Shown here piece by piece: positions 1 to 9,854 of a stretch of DNA of 12,422 bases (position 1 is the first letter of the stretch; every line of letters begins with the position of its first letter). The notes under the pieces are model-generated. The model saw only the letters and a program-made list of their open reading frames with translations, had not been told where the DNA came from and did not search any database. The translations under genes and the position numbers were made by a program. Where the stretch lies: positions 1 through 12,422 of the forward strand of contig CAJVPJ010001088.1 of the NCBI GenBank assembly GCA_910592205.1, given 5' to 3'. Origin of the DNA: Paraglomus occultum (Eukaryota > Glomeromycota > Glomeromycetes > Paraglomerales > Paraglomeraceae).

Positions 1-54
1 ATGGTGTAACGCTTGAAAAAAAGTTGGAAAAATGAGCTTTCGCGATTAAAAAAA

Positions 55-177
55 ATGCCTCCTTTTTGGGCCACGAATGAAAATCTTAGGGAATGCGCGC
101 GTCATGGCCACTTTAATTCGATTTTATCTAATGAGAATGTACCGACAGCCCGTGCGCGGCGCCTGTTTCGACATTGG
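55..177 (+). CDS. candidate first exon of an unrecognised small gene
   Basis: An open frame from ATG 55 gives 41 residues beginning MPPFWATNEN and ending RRLFRHW. It runs exactly in phase to a perfect donor, G|GTAAGT, at 178. The same frame is open upstream to a TAA at 7-9, so the exon could begin earlier after an unseen acceptor. The stretch is richer in G+C (for example cgtgcgcggcgcc) than its surroundings and is Arg-rich, which favours real coding. Downstream acceptors exist at 298 (CTACAG) and 328 (after a CCTAAC branch-like motif), but joining to them in phase 0 soon meets a stop at 365. Joining to the strong acceptor at 478 gives about 23 further codons. I do not recognise the product. 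It may be the 5' end of a gene, a decayed gene, or chance. Confidence 0.28.
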
Positions 178-389
178 GTAAGTAAATCCAAAATCATCCG
201 AGATGTTCGTTATCTATCTGTTTATTACAAATATTTTAAACGAACCCAATTGAATGTGTGAAAAAGCATTGACATATGAGTAATGTTGAATCCTACAGTT
301 TTTGATTCCTAACTCATGTTCATATAAGCGTGTGAATGCACCCAATGGCCAATCGGATTGTACGTAGCACAGTTATCAGTCCAGCTTTG

Positions 390-621
390 GTAAGTCGCAC
401 ATAATCGATCTTCGTTTCGTTAGTATTGCAGCACAATCATATGGCAAGACTGAGATAATTAACGCCCACAAGTTTCAGTTTTCTTCATTTGTTTGGCTGA
501 CATTTGCTCAGAGAATTTTTTTGATCGCTCAATTAATACGAATAATTTAATTTTTTTTCTAATGGGCGGGGTGTTTTTTGAACATTTAAGGTTAAAATGT
601 TGTGGGGCCGTGTCGAATTGA
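390..621 (+). other. intron-like segment followed by an open stretch, possible terminal exon
   Basis: Positions 390-478 look like a fungal intron: donor GTAAGT, an ATTAAC branch-like motif and acceptor TTTCAG, 89 nt in all. After it, one frame stays open for 46 codons to TGA 619-621 (it includes ADICSENFFDR and MGGVFFEHLRLKCCG), which is long for such AT-rich sequence. A second frame is open for about 23 codons. Which frame connects to the exon ending at 177 cannot be decided from sequence alone. The product is not recognised. Transcript reads across 177/299, 177/479 and 389/479 would settle the structure. Confidence 0.25.
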
Positions 622-1042
622 ATGAACTAGTCAAGAATAGGTATTATAAATGGGGACAATCATACATATCATTGATTTTCCAACCTGTTACATATAATAA
701 TTAATATATCTAGCAAACGGTTCAATCAATAAATAAGAATGTTTTAATATGGCTTGGTTTTCACGACTAGTAAGCGCAAGCTGCAACTCAATCTTAACGG
801 TTCCGGCAATCTTGTAAGTAGGAGCGGCACGTATAGCGTTCGAATCTCGGTTTCGCCATATTAACTGTTGATTGTCGATATTTATCGGGAGTATTTTTTG
901 TGACCCCATGACTAAAAAGTTTCATTTGATTTGGGAGGTATTATTTGGTCTCGTGACAACTGTCATCTGCACGTTCAGCAGCAATATGACTAACAAAAGT
1001 TACCGAGCTACTTGTTACTGCAGATGAAAATAATACGTTTAT

Positions 1043-1116
1043 CACATTCGACATTTAACGTAAAATAAAGCATTCACATTCGACATTTAACGTAAAATAA
1101 AGCATTCACATTTGAC
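1043..1116. repeat. 32-bp tandem repeat, about 2.3 copies
   Basis: The unit beginning CACATTCGACATTTAACG occurs at 1043 and again, without a visible difference, at 1075. A third, partial copy starts at 1107 (CACATTTGAC), with one change. The period is 32 bp throughout. It lies outside any coding region I can support and looks like a short minisatellite from slippage or unequal exchange. Confidence 0.9.
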
Positions 1117-1788
1117 GTGTCAAGATGCAACTTCATATTCTATACAGCAAGTTTGTAAATCAGTAAAAAGTATAGATGTTATTATTTGTCTTTGTGCATA
1201 GTCTTTGTTATCATGCGCGCTTGTATAGGGATAAATTGTCAGTGTTTCTTTAACAAAATTTACTGTGATTCGCTCTAAGTGTGCGTACTCAAATATGATA
1301 GTTTATGCTCTTTTTTTTTTTCAAGATCAACAAACTCGTCCGCCATAAAAAAAATATGAATTATATAAAAAACTTTTTTTTTTTTAAGCTACAGAATTGG
1401 GTATGATAATTCTACAAAAATGTTACGAGTATTTAGTACCTGGTGTCTGTTGGACGTGATGTCTGTGCATACCCAACAACTAGTCATGCCGATTTTATTA
1501 CGAGTCGTTGAACAATAATTGTCTTTTGAATAGCACTTCTTAGCTTTGTACATTATATTAATATAGGGACGAGTAAAATTCAATATAAATCTTTTCTTGC
1601 GGTTCGATCTTCGAGTTTAATTAACGAGAAGCTTAAATCACGGCGAAATTAAAAAAAAAATACCCAACTGTGGATTGGATTGGATAAAAACGACCTCATT
1701 TAGGATTGGAGTAACCCAGACAAGTCGAGTATATTTCTTATATATATACTGATAAACAAATGTTATTGTTGGACAAAAAAAACCCAGC
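1117..1788. other. no supported gene; AT-rich spacer with poly-T tracts
   Basis: The stretch holds two long poly-T runs (about 1311-1321 and 1373-1385) and a poly-A run near 1650. A GGATTGGATTGGAT direct repeat lies near 1674. A 64-codon open frame on the minus strand (1389-1583) has no homology I recognise and no splice or promoter context. I see no RNA gene. Confidence 0.5.
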
Positions 1789-2097
1789 TTATATACAGGT
1801 CACAAAGCAACTTAGAACGGGTTTATCTATTATTATATCGGAAGAAATGACATCATCAAAGATCCAATACGTAGGATGTTGAGACGTTTTATACAATCGT
1901 TCAAACACCCCTATTCCATTCCCTAAGAACAACTTCTCATGGGGATACTTTTTTAGCAACTGCCTGAACAGACCTTGCTTCAATGCTAGTCTGGACGATG
2001 GGGAAGAGATTTTAGCCGTTAGAACTGCTGACTTATGTGGCGCAGTCTTATCGCAATGAAACATGACATCGCGTTTTCTTTTTATAAACCACGTCAA
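1789..2097 (-). pseudogene. possible relic of a mariner-type transposase
   Basis: The 102-residue frame contains VMFHCDKTAPHKSAV near its start. This resembles the second catalytic-Asp motif of mariner transposases (H-x-D-N-A-P-x-H-K-S), preceded as usual by a KRKRD-type basic segment. A later piece, NGIGVFERLYKT, is weakly like the mariner C-terminus (NGI-x4-Y-x-R-Y). The expected Y-S-P-D-L block is missing, as is the N-terminal half, which would lie in the neighbouring kinase relic. The frame just upstream (about 2098-2135, minus) carries more weakly similar sequence in another phase. I saw no flanking inverted repeats. If the reading is right this is a dead, truncated copy. The alternative is a chance ORF. 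Confidence 0.35.
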
Positions 2098-2289
2098 TCT
2101 CTATTTTTGGATTGGTCAGCCGATTGTTGATATATAATGGGATTTTTTTGGCTACCAATTAGAAGTTGGTTCCAGCGACAAAACTTTTCAGTAATCCCAC
2201 ATATTGCAAGAGAGGCCAACCAATACGAAATAGAAATAACGCAACAGCCAACAGACAATTTGAATTTGTTGGTTTCTCAATGGTTGAAA

Positions 2290-3459
2290 GTGTTCGCCTT
2301 CTTCTTACATCTCATTCAGGTAATTTCTGAAGCTAATTTTCTAGAGTGAGGGTTAGGTGTGTTTTCTGTGTTCACTGGTATTTATAAGTCTTTCTCATCT
2401 CTATGGTTTAGGTCACAGCATAATTACGAATATGACATTAAGCAAACTGCTAAAGAGATATGTCATGGTCTTCGAATATGCTGATAGCGGTTCATTATTT
2501 ATCGGACCCATCTGTTGAATTGGATTGGCCTGTTAGATGCAAGCTTGGTATCGATATCATTGACGGACTACGGTATCTTCACTCCTTCGCTTCACGGACT
2601 TGCAAAATGACGCACTTGGTGATTAATTTTTTGAGGCCGAAAAATTTAATTTCAGTCCAGAGTCGCTGAACCGCCAATTTTTGCAAAAATACCCAACAAA
2701 TACAGTCTTATGGCGTCTTTTTTTCCCTTCTCTTTCATGTAAACAGCTTAAACTGCTGCTTTAGTGAGCATCCTGTTGTAAATAAAGTTCCTCGCGATAG
2801 TTATCTTTATTCGATATTTCACATAATGATCGGGAATTATAATTACCACAAAAAAAAACATTTGCTGGTAAAGGGCCTTCTTCCTGAGGATGTTTTTTCA
2901 AGCACGAGCCGATTTAATTAATTATTACTAGCACTCAAATTTGCTTTAATAATTAACAAATCTAATTCCAAGATTATTTTGGAATTGAGATCGATACCTT
3001 TGCTGCAGACTGAAATCGACAAAACGCAAAGAATGTTACCAAACTTGGTTATATTTATTTCGAAACAAGCAACTGGTATTGGAGAAGAGTCAAGTAACGG
3101 CTCGAGAAGAGAGTAGGGTGATTAATTATCGACAATAGAGATAGCGGGTGATGATACCATGGAAAACTAAAATAACGCCTGACGTTCACTGTATCTGCAA
3201 TATATATTGTTTGGGAAGCGATTTCACGGATTCTGCGCAACTTCATCCTAACCTCTGCATTGCCAGTATGTTCACGCCCCCATTCTACTGTCAACGATCA
3301 ACGTTGATGAAACTCAACAAGCCGTTCTATGGTTTGGGCAGCCGGCAACACTATGTTTTCGAGCCATCTGTTGCATCCTGGAAAGGCTCTCCGGAATACA
3401 TAAATAGATTCGGTACATTGATTTTTGAGTTCCATATGCTGACTGTGCTGTTTCCGTAG
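2290..3459 (+). pseudogene. degenerate protein kinase (TKL-like) pseudogene
   Basis: Pieces of one kinase domain appear in the correct order but in different frames. 2308-2319 encodes HLIQ (end of helix C). 2414-2515 encodes HSIITN...YVMVFEYADSGSLF (beta-4, hinge), then hits a stop at 2516. A +1 frame at 2496-2585 encodes YLSDPS...LDWPVRCKLGIDIIDGLRYLHS (helices D and E). 2619-2645 encodes VINFLRPKN where an active kinase has H-R-D-L-x-P-x-N, so the catalytic Asp is gone. After about 500 bases of poorly matching sequence come C-lobe pieces: NIYCLG and, one frame away, VWEAIS near 3200-3230; then TPPFYCQRS, and GSPEYIN at 3385-3405. An intron-like segment (GTAATT 2320 to TTTAG 2411) breaks the frame. 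The family assignment is by motif recall. The broken state is seen directly. It could be a cryptically spliced gene, but the lost catalytic residue argues against an active kinase. Confidence 0.58.
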
Positions 3460-3895
3460 TCGGGTATTTCAAAATCTAATTGTTTGATTACAATCGTTTG
3501 GAGAATTGAAGCAGACGTGGCTGCATAAAAAACATCCCAAAACCCTCCTCAACCCCCCAACCAACTCATATATCATGATGAAGAAAATTAATGCTCCTCC
3601 AAAAATACTTGCAAGAAAAACTTGTTAAGAAATGGTTGTCTACTGTTAGTACATAATGAATCATCTATATTAAAAGAGCAAGCATCTTGACATCTTTTGA
3701 CAAGTTGAAAGCCCAGAATATGAAATAATACGCACTATAATTCAAACAAATATGCTGCCAATGATACTGTTTCTATCAGTCTGAAAGACTTAACATCAAT
3801 TGTCTGTAAGCAATGAGAATTTTAAGAAACAAACTGTAACAAATATACAACACTAGAATGAATACAAAATAATTCTAAATTTCCTACATTTCATA

Positions 3896-4758
3896 TCATC
3901 TAATCTCTATTTCTTCCAGAGACACCAACTCGTATCCAACATCTTCATTTCTCTTGCCCTTGACTACAGAACTGCCCCCCAATAAACCGGCATTGGTACC
4001 AGAATTTCCGTTTTCTCCATCATCAAGCACAATAGGTTCCATCTCCTTCCGCATACAATATAGTTCTCCTCCGAATATCATAATACAGCAGGTGGTTGCA
4101 TTAAGCACCCACCATACAAATGTCGTAGGTATATGTCCAGAATAATAACTAGTTATTATGAAATGGAAAAAATGCAGGGTCAAGGTAAAATCCAACACCA
4201 GGCGGGCGCGTTGGATTAACCGGACAAGCATAAAAATGCTATCAAAAGAAAGACGGTTAGAGATAATCAAAAAGCGGGGTGATAGAGGGATACTCGATAC
4301 TGTCCAAATCTTGTTTGCCAACGGGTTTGAAAGTTGTGAATTATATATACTCTAACTGTATCTGACAATTGGGTTCCGGCTATGGAAGCATCAATAAACC
4401 CCTCACACGATATAAACACTTACCCAACCACTGCATTTGCGATCCACGCAAAACATAGCGTCCACCCAAGAACTGTGTCAGCTCTAAATTCCCGATAGTC
4501 TAAAATATGATCTAGTGTAATGTCGTTTCCAGTTATCAACAGCGTAAATAATATAATCACAGATATCGAGGTATAATACAAGGTTTGTAATGCAATAATC
4601 TGTCAAAACACTTTCAGTTAGATCGTTGAATTGCAAGATCGCTTCCCTCCCTCTCTCTCTGTACTGTTACCAAGCCACAACGAGGCGTGTGTGCGTACCT
4701 GACAGATGATGAGCAAAGGATCCCAAATCGTCGTTCTAAATGCTCTTCCTCTTGGCAT
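3896..4758 (-). CDS. SYS1: Golgi membrane protein SYS1 (three exons)
   Basis: SYS1 is a polytopic Golgi membrane protein. In yeast and animals it recruits the Arf-like GTPase Arl3/ARFRP1, which in turn brings Arl1 and GRIP-domain golgins to the trans-Golgi. The exons are 4758-4699, 4599-4424 and 4238-3896, giving 192 aa. The introns are 99 and 185 nt, with donors GTACGC and GTAAGT and acceptors GACAG and GATAG. Each has a CTAAC branch point about 16 nt before its acceptor. The start MPRGRAFRTTIWDPLLII matches the conserved family N-terminus (WDPLLI). Further hallmarks are QTLYY (25-29), DHILDYRE (50-57), LDFTLTLHFFH (94-104), WWVLN (121-125) and YCMRKEMEPI (139-148). Four hydrophobic segments lie at about 15-44, 63-88, 97-112 and 117-138. 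The Gly/Asn/Ser-rich cytosolic tail ends YELVSLEEIEIR. The family is about 150-200 aa long, so this copy appears complete. Confidence 0.93.
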
Positions 4759-6548
4759 GCTTGGTTGTTAAATTTAACGAGAGTATGTCCGAGAAAGACG
4801 GGCCATATGATAAACTCTGAACAAGTTAAATAAAAGGCAAGCGTTGCTTGGAGAAGTGATAATAATAAGGTAAGTGCGTAACGTAAGCCGTTTAATTAAC
4901 CTAATTTGTGAATAAACTGGGAAATGTCGCACCAAAATACCTCAGCGCGTTAGAGTTAAAATTAGATTTCTGAATATAACCGTAAATCGTACAGTAGCCA
5001 CACAAACTTCTAACAAAAGTGGAAAGAGTAATAATTATCGTACAGTAATAGTGACTTTACGCTCACAAGTTATTCATGCTACCATTGTCAGCGCGAGATT
5101 TTGACCATAATAATAAATAAATGGACGTATGTGTCCCATCAATAGAAACTGCTTTCATACCGATTTCCATCATTTTAGTAATATCAGGTCCGCAATACAG
5201 TGTGAGTCACCTTTTCTTTGAGAGTTTATATCACATATGGCCAAAATAAATATTATGTAAAGACAGGTAAAGGAAATCTCTTATTGGAATAACAATTATG
5301 ATTTTTCATTTATTTGTTACTAATAATATTTAATTGCGTTTGAATAATCTTCCTGGTCTTTTCCTTCTTGATTCCAACACAATATTATATTTCATACCCT
5401 TCATTTACCATTTCACTAAACTTACTCTTTATTATTATTCACTTTATATAGTCCTCATTATTGTGACTGTCTCGAAGATAATACCGTATCAACGATACCA
5501 ACTTGTTATCGAAACCGCTTCCAAAGCTGCTTATCGAAGAGAAAAACATTACTCTTGTTAGTTTTGATCTCTCTTGTAAATAAAAATCGATATTAAAGTA
5601 GTCATAATGAGATGTCTTGACGTCAATTCGAGACTATTCCTGGACCGAATGACTTAATTGGCACGGAGTTATTTCACTCATGGTTTCGGGCCATTTGTAA
5701 GTTTACCTCAAAAAGCCTTTGTTAGTTATTTACCAGCCATTTACTGACTAGGCGCATAGTTAAACAAACAAGAAATCGCACTGGTCATTAAACTGGTTTG
5801 ATGTTCCAGCCTTCGCTTATCTACAGTTAGATATTACACTAACTTTCGTATTCTGTTCAGCAATAACGGCACAAAATAAAAGAATGACGCGTCTAATAAG
5901 AATATCCTTATACTTGTTCTAGTAAATTTAAGAATGGTTTCAACACTTTACTAACGTCATAACGTTACAGCTCAACGCAAAGCTAAGCAATGGGTTCTAA
6001 GCGTTCATATAAGTAAGCTTGTGTTATCAACGTGCAATGACAATTACAAAGTATAATAATAACTTTTATCAATTAGAACACTCGATGATTTTTGTATATA
6101 AAGTAAAGGTTATACGATACTCATAGTTGCATTATAACTACTACTACATCTTTTGCATGTTGGCTGTAAACATTTTCGATGTATAGTCGACTTTCTCTAC
6201 ACGGACCACCTCGGGCAAAACAAATCGTAAACGCCGGGTCTTTATGCGAAGCATTGAGTATTCGGTTTGGGAAAGCACAAGCAGTTCTTATAACCTTATA
6301 CTAAACCCTCCAATTACCTATACAAGAATTCCTAATTTGTTTAAATTTATTCATGTCCTTGATGCGGCAATAAATTCAGTTGATCTTTCGCTTACTTGCA
6401 TCTCTAGCATACCTCCAACCTGCAATAATAACAAGGTTTTATACTTTTATTTATCCAAAACATGTCGACCTCTTCTCTAACAATACCAGAAACTTCTGGT
6501 ACGTTTATACGTTAAAAGGTCGTTCTGAATGCTTTAAAATGACATATC
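4759..6548. promoter_or_regulatory. 1.8-kb divergent intergenic region (SYS1 / deaminase)
   Basis: This gene-free stretch separates the starts of SYS1 (leftward) and the deaminase (rightward), so it must hold both promoters. Open frames at 5334-5561 and 6244-6480 show no recognisable family, splice context or compositional shift, and I do not call them. TATA-like AT-rich strings are everywhere here, so I cannot pick a promoter element with confidence. Confidence 0.45.
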
Positions 6549-7117
6549 ATGCTAATGACTGGAAAAGATCCTAGAGATGTGGAGTTTATGCGACTTGCGA
6601 TAGAACAAGCAAAGCTTTCAGCACCGGTGCCAACTGCATATTGTGTTGGAGCGGTGTGTATTCAATTACATTAAACACATATCGTAGATATCTACTGTTG
6701 TGCGTTCTTTGTGAATCCAGACTCAGACCGTGTTCTTTCCCTTGCCAGGTTCTCGTAAACCCGCAAACTTTTGAAACGCTTGCGACTGGTTACTCACGCG
6801 AACTGCCAGGGAACACACACGCCGAAGAATGCTGCTTAATAAAACTGTCGTCACTCGATCCATCATCCATTTCGTCCTTCTCCTCTCTTACAATTTACAC
6901 AACGATGGAACCCTGTTCGACTCGTCTATCTGGGAAGAAATCTTGTACCGAACTTATTATGGCCTCTCCGATAAAAAGAGTTGTTATGGGAGTCGCCGAG
7001 CCTGATAGATTCGTAAAATGTGAAGGTGTGAGGATGTTAATGAATAAGGGAATCAAGGTTACAATTGTGCCTGGTGTTGCAGAAGAATGTCTAAGCATCA
7101 ACCGACATGTTCTGTGA
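6549..7117 (+). CDS. CDA-fold deaminase, RIB2-type DRAP deaminase of riboflavin synthesis
   Basis: It probably deaminates the reduced ribitylamino-pyrimidine phosphate (DRAP) intermediate of riboflavin synthesis, as does the deaminase domain of yeast Rib2. The exons are 6549-6653 and 6749-7117, giving 157 aa. The 95-nt intron (GTGTGT...TTGCCAG) interrupts the A|V of PTAYCVGAVLVNP. The zinc site is visible: THAEECC supplies His59 and the proton-shuttling Glu61, and TMEPC with a second Cys nine residues later supplies Cys91 and Cys101. RLSGKKSC and GVAEPDRFVK are typical of the fungal subfamily. The first ATG (6549) has A at -3; ATG 6555 is also possible and removes two residues. It is a stand-alone deaminase, without the pseudouridine-synthase half fused in yeast Rib2. 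The substrate is inferred; a cytidine or dCMP deaminase role is the alternative. It appears intact. Confidence 0.88.
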
Positions 7118-7172
7118 TGGCTATTATCAATTTGTATTTTATTGCGTTTACTGATGATTAATTTCATAATTG

Positions 7173-7178
7173 AATAAA
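7173..7178 (+). promoter_or_regulatory. poly(A) signal AATAAA of the deaminase gene
   Basis: A perfect AATAAA lies 55 bases after the deaminase stop codon, at the spacing expected for 3'-end cleavage shortly downstream. Confidence 0.6.
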
Positions 7179-7367
7179 TTATATTTCACAGTAAGCAGGA
7201 CACGTCCTGGGCTTCACTAATTGCAATAATTGGAAAGAAAGGAAATGCTAGGATCGAATGTCGTTGCGATGGCATTTCTTATTATACAAGACCTGAGAGA
7301 GCATGTGGTTGAAGTCTTTGCAAAAAGGAAAATCACATAGTACATTTTTCGTTTTGGCCTAACAATA

Positions 7368-7392
7368 TACAGTAGAACCTTATAACGATAAA
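7368..7392 (+). mobile_element. solitary pogo/Tigger-like transposon end
   Basis: TA followed by CAGTAGAACCTTATAACGA reads like the terminal inverted repeat of a pogo-superfamily element (CAGTxxAACC start, TA target). It shares CAGT and AACC with the complete element at 10818. I found no matching inverted end elsewhere in the window, so it is either a decayed solo end or a chance match. Confidence 0.3.
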
Positions 7393-8291
7393 TGCAAGAT
7401 TTTGCAAGCCTTGGGATTTCTTTAAAGGAAATACGTCACCATTTCCTTAACGTTAGCGTCAGCCTGCAGCTAGATGCTGTTCTAATTTCTTGAGCCGTTT
7501 GCCTGGATTGTTTCAGCATTCCCGTTTAACAATAATAAGACTAAAACCAATATAAGAATAAGTAACAAGTACTAATAATCTCTGGTTGGGGACAGATTTA
7601 TTAAAAGGATCGACTGTCCTTTCTCTCAGTAAATTATTTTAATAATTGTAGTAACCAATTTACCACCTGATTGCAGTATTTCAAGTTATTAATAATCACT
7701 GCACTTTTAATGGTAGAGAAATGCATTTATTTTGTTAGACGCATCCTCTCTAGTACTAGGGCCAATGTAGATTTCCAATTTGGAAAGTATAGCGTAGAAA
7801 CAATATACTTGAAGAACAACTAGATGCTCGATTAGTTATTAAACACCATTAAGATCCTATCGTTATGTCTACCCACTGAATATTGAAATTTCAACACATA
7901 TAACAATCGGCTGGAAATAAAGCGTAATCACTGGAGGCAGCGGAATCAAACTACTCCTTTAGACAATCGTAATCGTAACATCCATGACTTAAATTCAAAA
8001 GTCTACATATGAACACTTATGACTCCAAGCGTAGTGCTAATAATAGCGACTTCTCCAATATTCAAGCCACCCACAAAATCCACACGTTGTCCAGCCAAAA
8101 ACCTCTGCAGTTTTTCCACACTCATATAAACGCGCCTCGATCCTTTACTAACACAGCTCATTTTCTTCAAGACCAGCTCATTTTTAATTCAAGCCATAAT
8201 CGGCGCGTGGCTATATTCTCCGGTGTGTTTGACACAAACTCGTTATCCGAGTGACCGAGGATATAAACCTTCACGATAAAGAGCGTTACAT
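7393..8291. other. no supported gene
   Basis: The region is AT-rich. An 81-codon frame at 8009-8254 (+) has no family I recognise; it lies directly upstream of the candidate gene at 8292 and may be its promoter or leader. It contains an imperfect short direct repeat of AGCTCATTTT near 8155 and 8175. Confidence 0.4.
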
Positions 8292-8822
8292 ATGGCAAGG
8301 TTTAATTTTTTGTCGGGTACAGATATCGATCCTAATTGTGCTCGCGCAGAGGTCATGAACTGCCGGCATTTGTTGAACGAGTGTGATTTCGCTTGTGGCG
8401 GAGTAATAATAAAATGTTATGGGCAATCAGCAAAGGTAAGACGCTTAACTTTAAGATTGAAAAGCCTAAATTATTTTGAAATTGAAATAGGTAATCGGTT
8501 AATTAATGTTGAATGCTATCCTCGTTAACAACTTCTGCCTCTTCATTTATTACGATATCCATGTATTTGAGTTTTCTTTCAACTGTTTTGAATTGTATTA
8601 ATATTAACGTTACCCTACGCGCTTGCAATCGATACGATTGTTTCTACAATAGTAAGTTCAGGGATTCTTGTTCTTGTATTAATGCAAGATATACGCATCG
8701 TTGGCCTTTAGGCTGATGCTGCTATCATACGATCGATCGATGTGATCTATATCGCTCATGAATGTAAAGTTTTATATGATATCGCTTCAGCAACTTATCA
8801 TCATATGATCAATTACTATTAA
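8292..8822 (+). CDS. candidate two-exon gene, 84-aa Cys-rich protein, unrecognised
   Basis: Exon 1 (8292-8435) encodes 48 residues starting MARFNFLSGTDIDPNCARAE, with an in-frame TAA just upstream of the ATG. It ends AAG|GTAAGA, a strong donor in phase 0. The nearest acceptor (AATAG, 8490) would give a stop after three codons. Using acceptor CTTTAG (8711) instead opens a 36-codon exon, 8712-8822, starting ADAAIIRSIDVIYIAHECK and ending at TAA. The intron would be 276 nt, longer than those of the neighbouring genes. Exon 1 carries five cysteines spaced C-x6-C-x6-C-x3-C-x6-C, which could bind metal or form disulfides. There is no signal peptide or membrane segment. I recognise no family, and the exon pairing is inferred. 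Confidence 0.42.
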
Positions 8823-9854
8823 ATTCTCTGACTACGATGCCAGCTAATATTAGTAAAGCAATGACCGAAACGTTCAGTTAGTCATACCACGCCCCCACCA
8901 GTCAACCTACAAAAAATTAACAAGCATTTTATCACAAGAACCTTAGTTCATGCCTTTTTTGACCATAAAAAATTGTAGTTATAAATAAAAATAAGCACAA
9001 ATAGAAATAAGTACACAAAAACTTAACCAATTATGGCTTTATTTGGAAAGTCTATTGTAAACCCTGTATGCAGAATGTGACCAATGATAATCAATGCGCA
9101 GAAATTCGCATGATGGACAAAAAATCAACAAAACGCAATAAAACAATACATCGTTTAAACTAATAAAACAATCTACCAATACACTACGAAAAATGTTTAC
9201 ATTCACAAGCGAATTCTTTTTATTGGCTTTGTTCTTGGCCTGTTGCTTAATGGCATGGTTTTAATAGCCAACTCCGCAACATGGGAATATTAACTAAGAA
9301 TTTGAATTCCAACAATCATCAATAACTAAACCATCGGCAAACAAAATTTATTCAACAGATATTGAAATTAATAAGTTGCTTTGGTGAACGAAAAGCTGTT
9401 GCAGCGTCTACAATACAAAGTTTTTACCTACGAAAAACAACTCTGCGGGAAAAAATCCATTATGGCCAATTCAACGAAAGATGTGTACAGATGGGGATAA
9501 TAAATATAAAATAGATTATAGTAGTAATATTATTATAGTAAGAAGATAATGAAGTTAAATTTGCACCAGAGTGAACAAAGAATAGGTTATACTCATAAGC
9601 GGCTTTGGGTCCGAGTATTTTCCTCCCATGCAATTACTCTGATGCTATTATTACTGTTTATATTTTCAAAAGCATGCTATAATAAAGATATTTACAAATA
9701 TTGAAATTTGTTGTGTAATTTTGACTCTTTGGTTGTATGTGAACAAAAGTTCAACAAATGTGCTTAAGCTGTCTTTTATCCTGACTATAAGGAACAAGAT
9801 TTCATTGATACGCCGCGAGGCCTTGGTGAAAGCTTTACATTAAATTGCTTTCCC
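8823..9854. other. no supported gene
   Basis: This is an AT-rich spacer with short A runs and TA-rich near-palindromic sequence around 9510-9540. I see no open frame of note, no RNA gene and no transposon end. Confidence 0.5.

Noticed and set aside
780-870. tRNA-like B box (GTTCGAATCTC near 839) that could mark a tRNA or SINE
   Set aside because: The T-stem does not pair, no acceptor stem or convincing A box is found, and no repeat copy lies in the window.
1389-1583. Minus-strand 64-codon frame with several cysteines
   Set aside because: The cysteine spacing matches no zinc-binding pattern I know, and there is no splice or promoter context. The length is plausible by chance.
3055-3294. Minus-strand 79-codon frame
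   Set aside because: It lies opposite the kinase C-lobe relic and resembles no family.
5334-5561. Hydrophobic 75-codon frame
   Set aside because: The Phe/Ile/Tyr-rich content is what T-rich DNA encodes by chance. It has no homology and no supporting signals.
6244-6574. Two overlapping frames just upstream of the deaminase
   Set aside because: Low-complexity composition, no recognisable domains, and they occupy the expected promoter and 5' UTR of the deaminase gene.
6895-7167. Minus-strand 90-codon frame
   Set aside because: It is a shadow of the deaminase second exon on the opposite strand.
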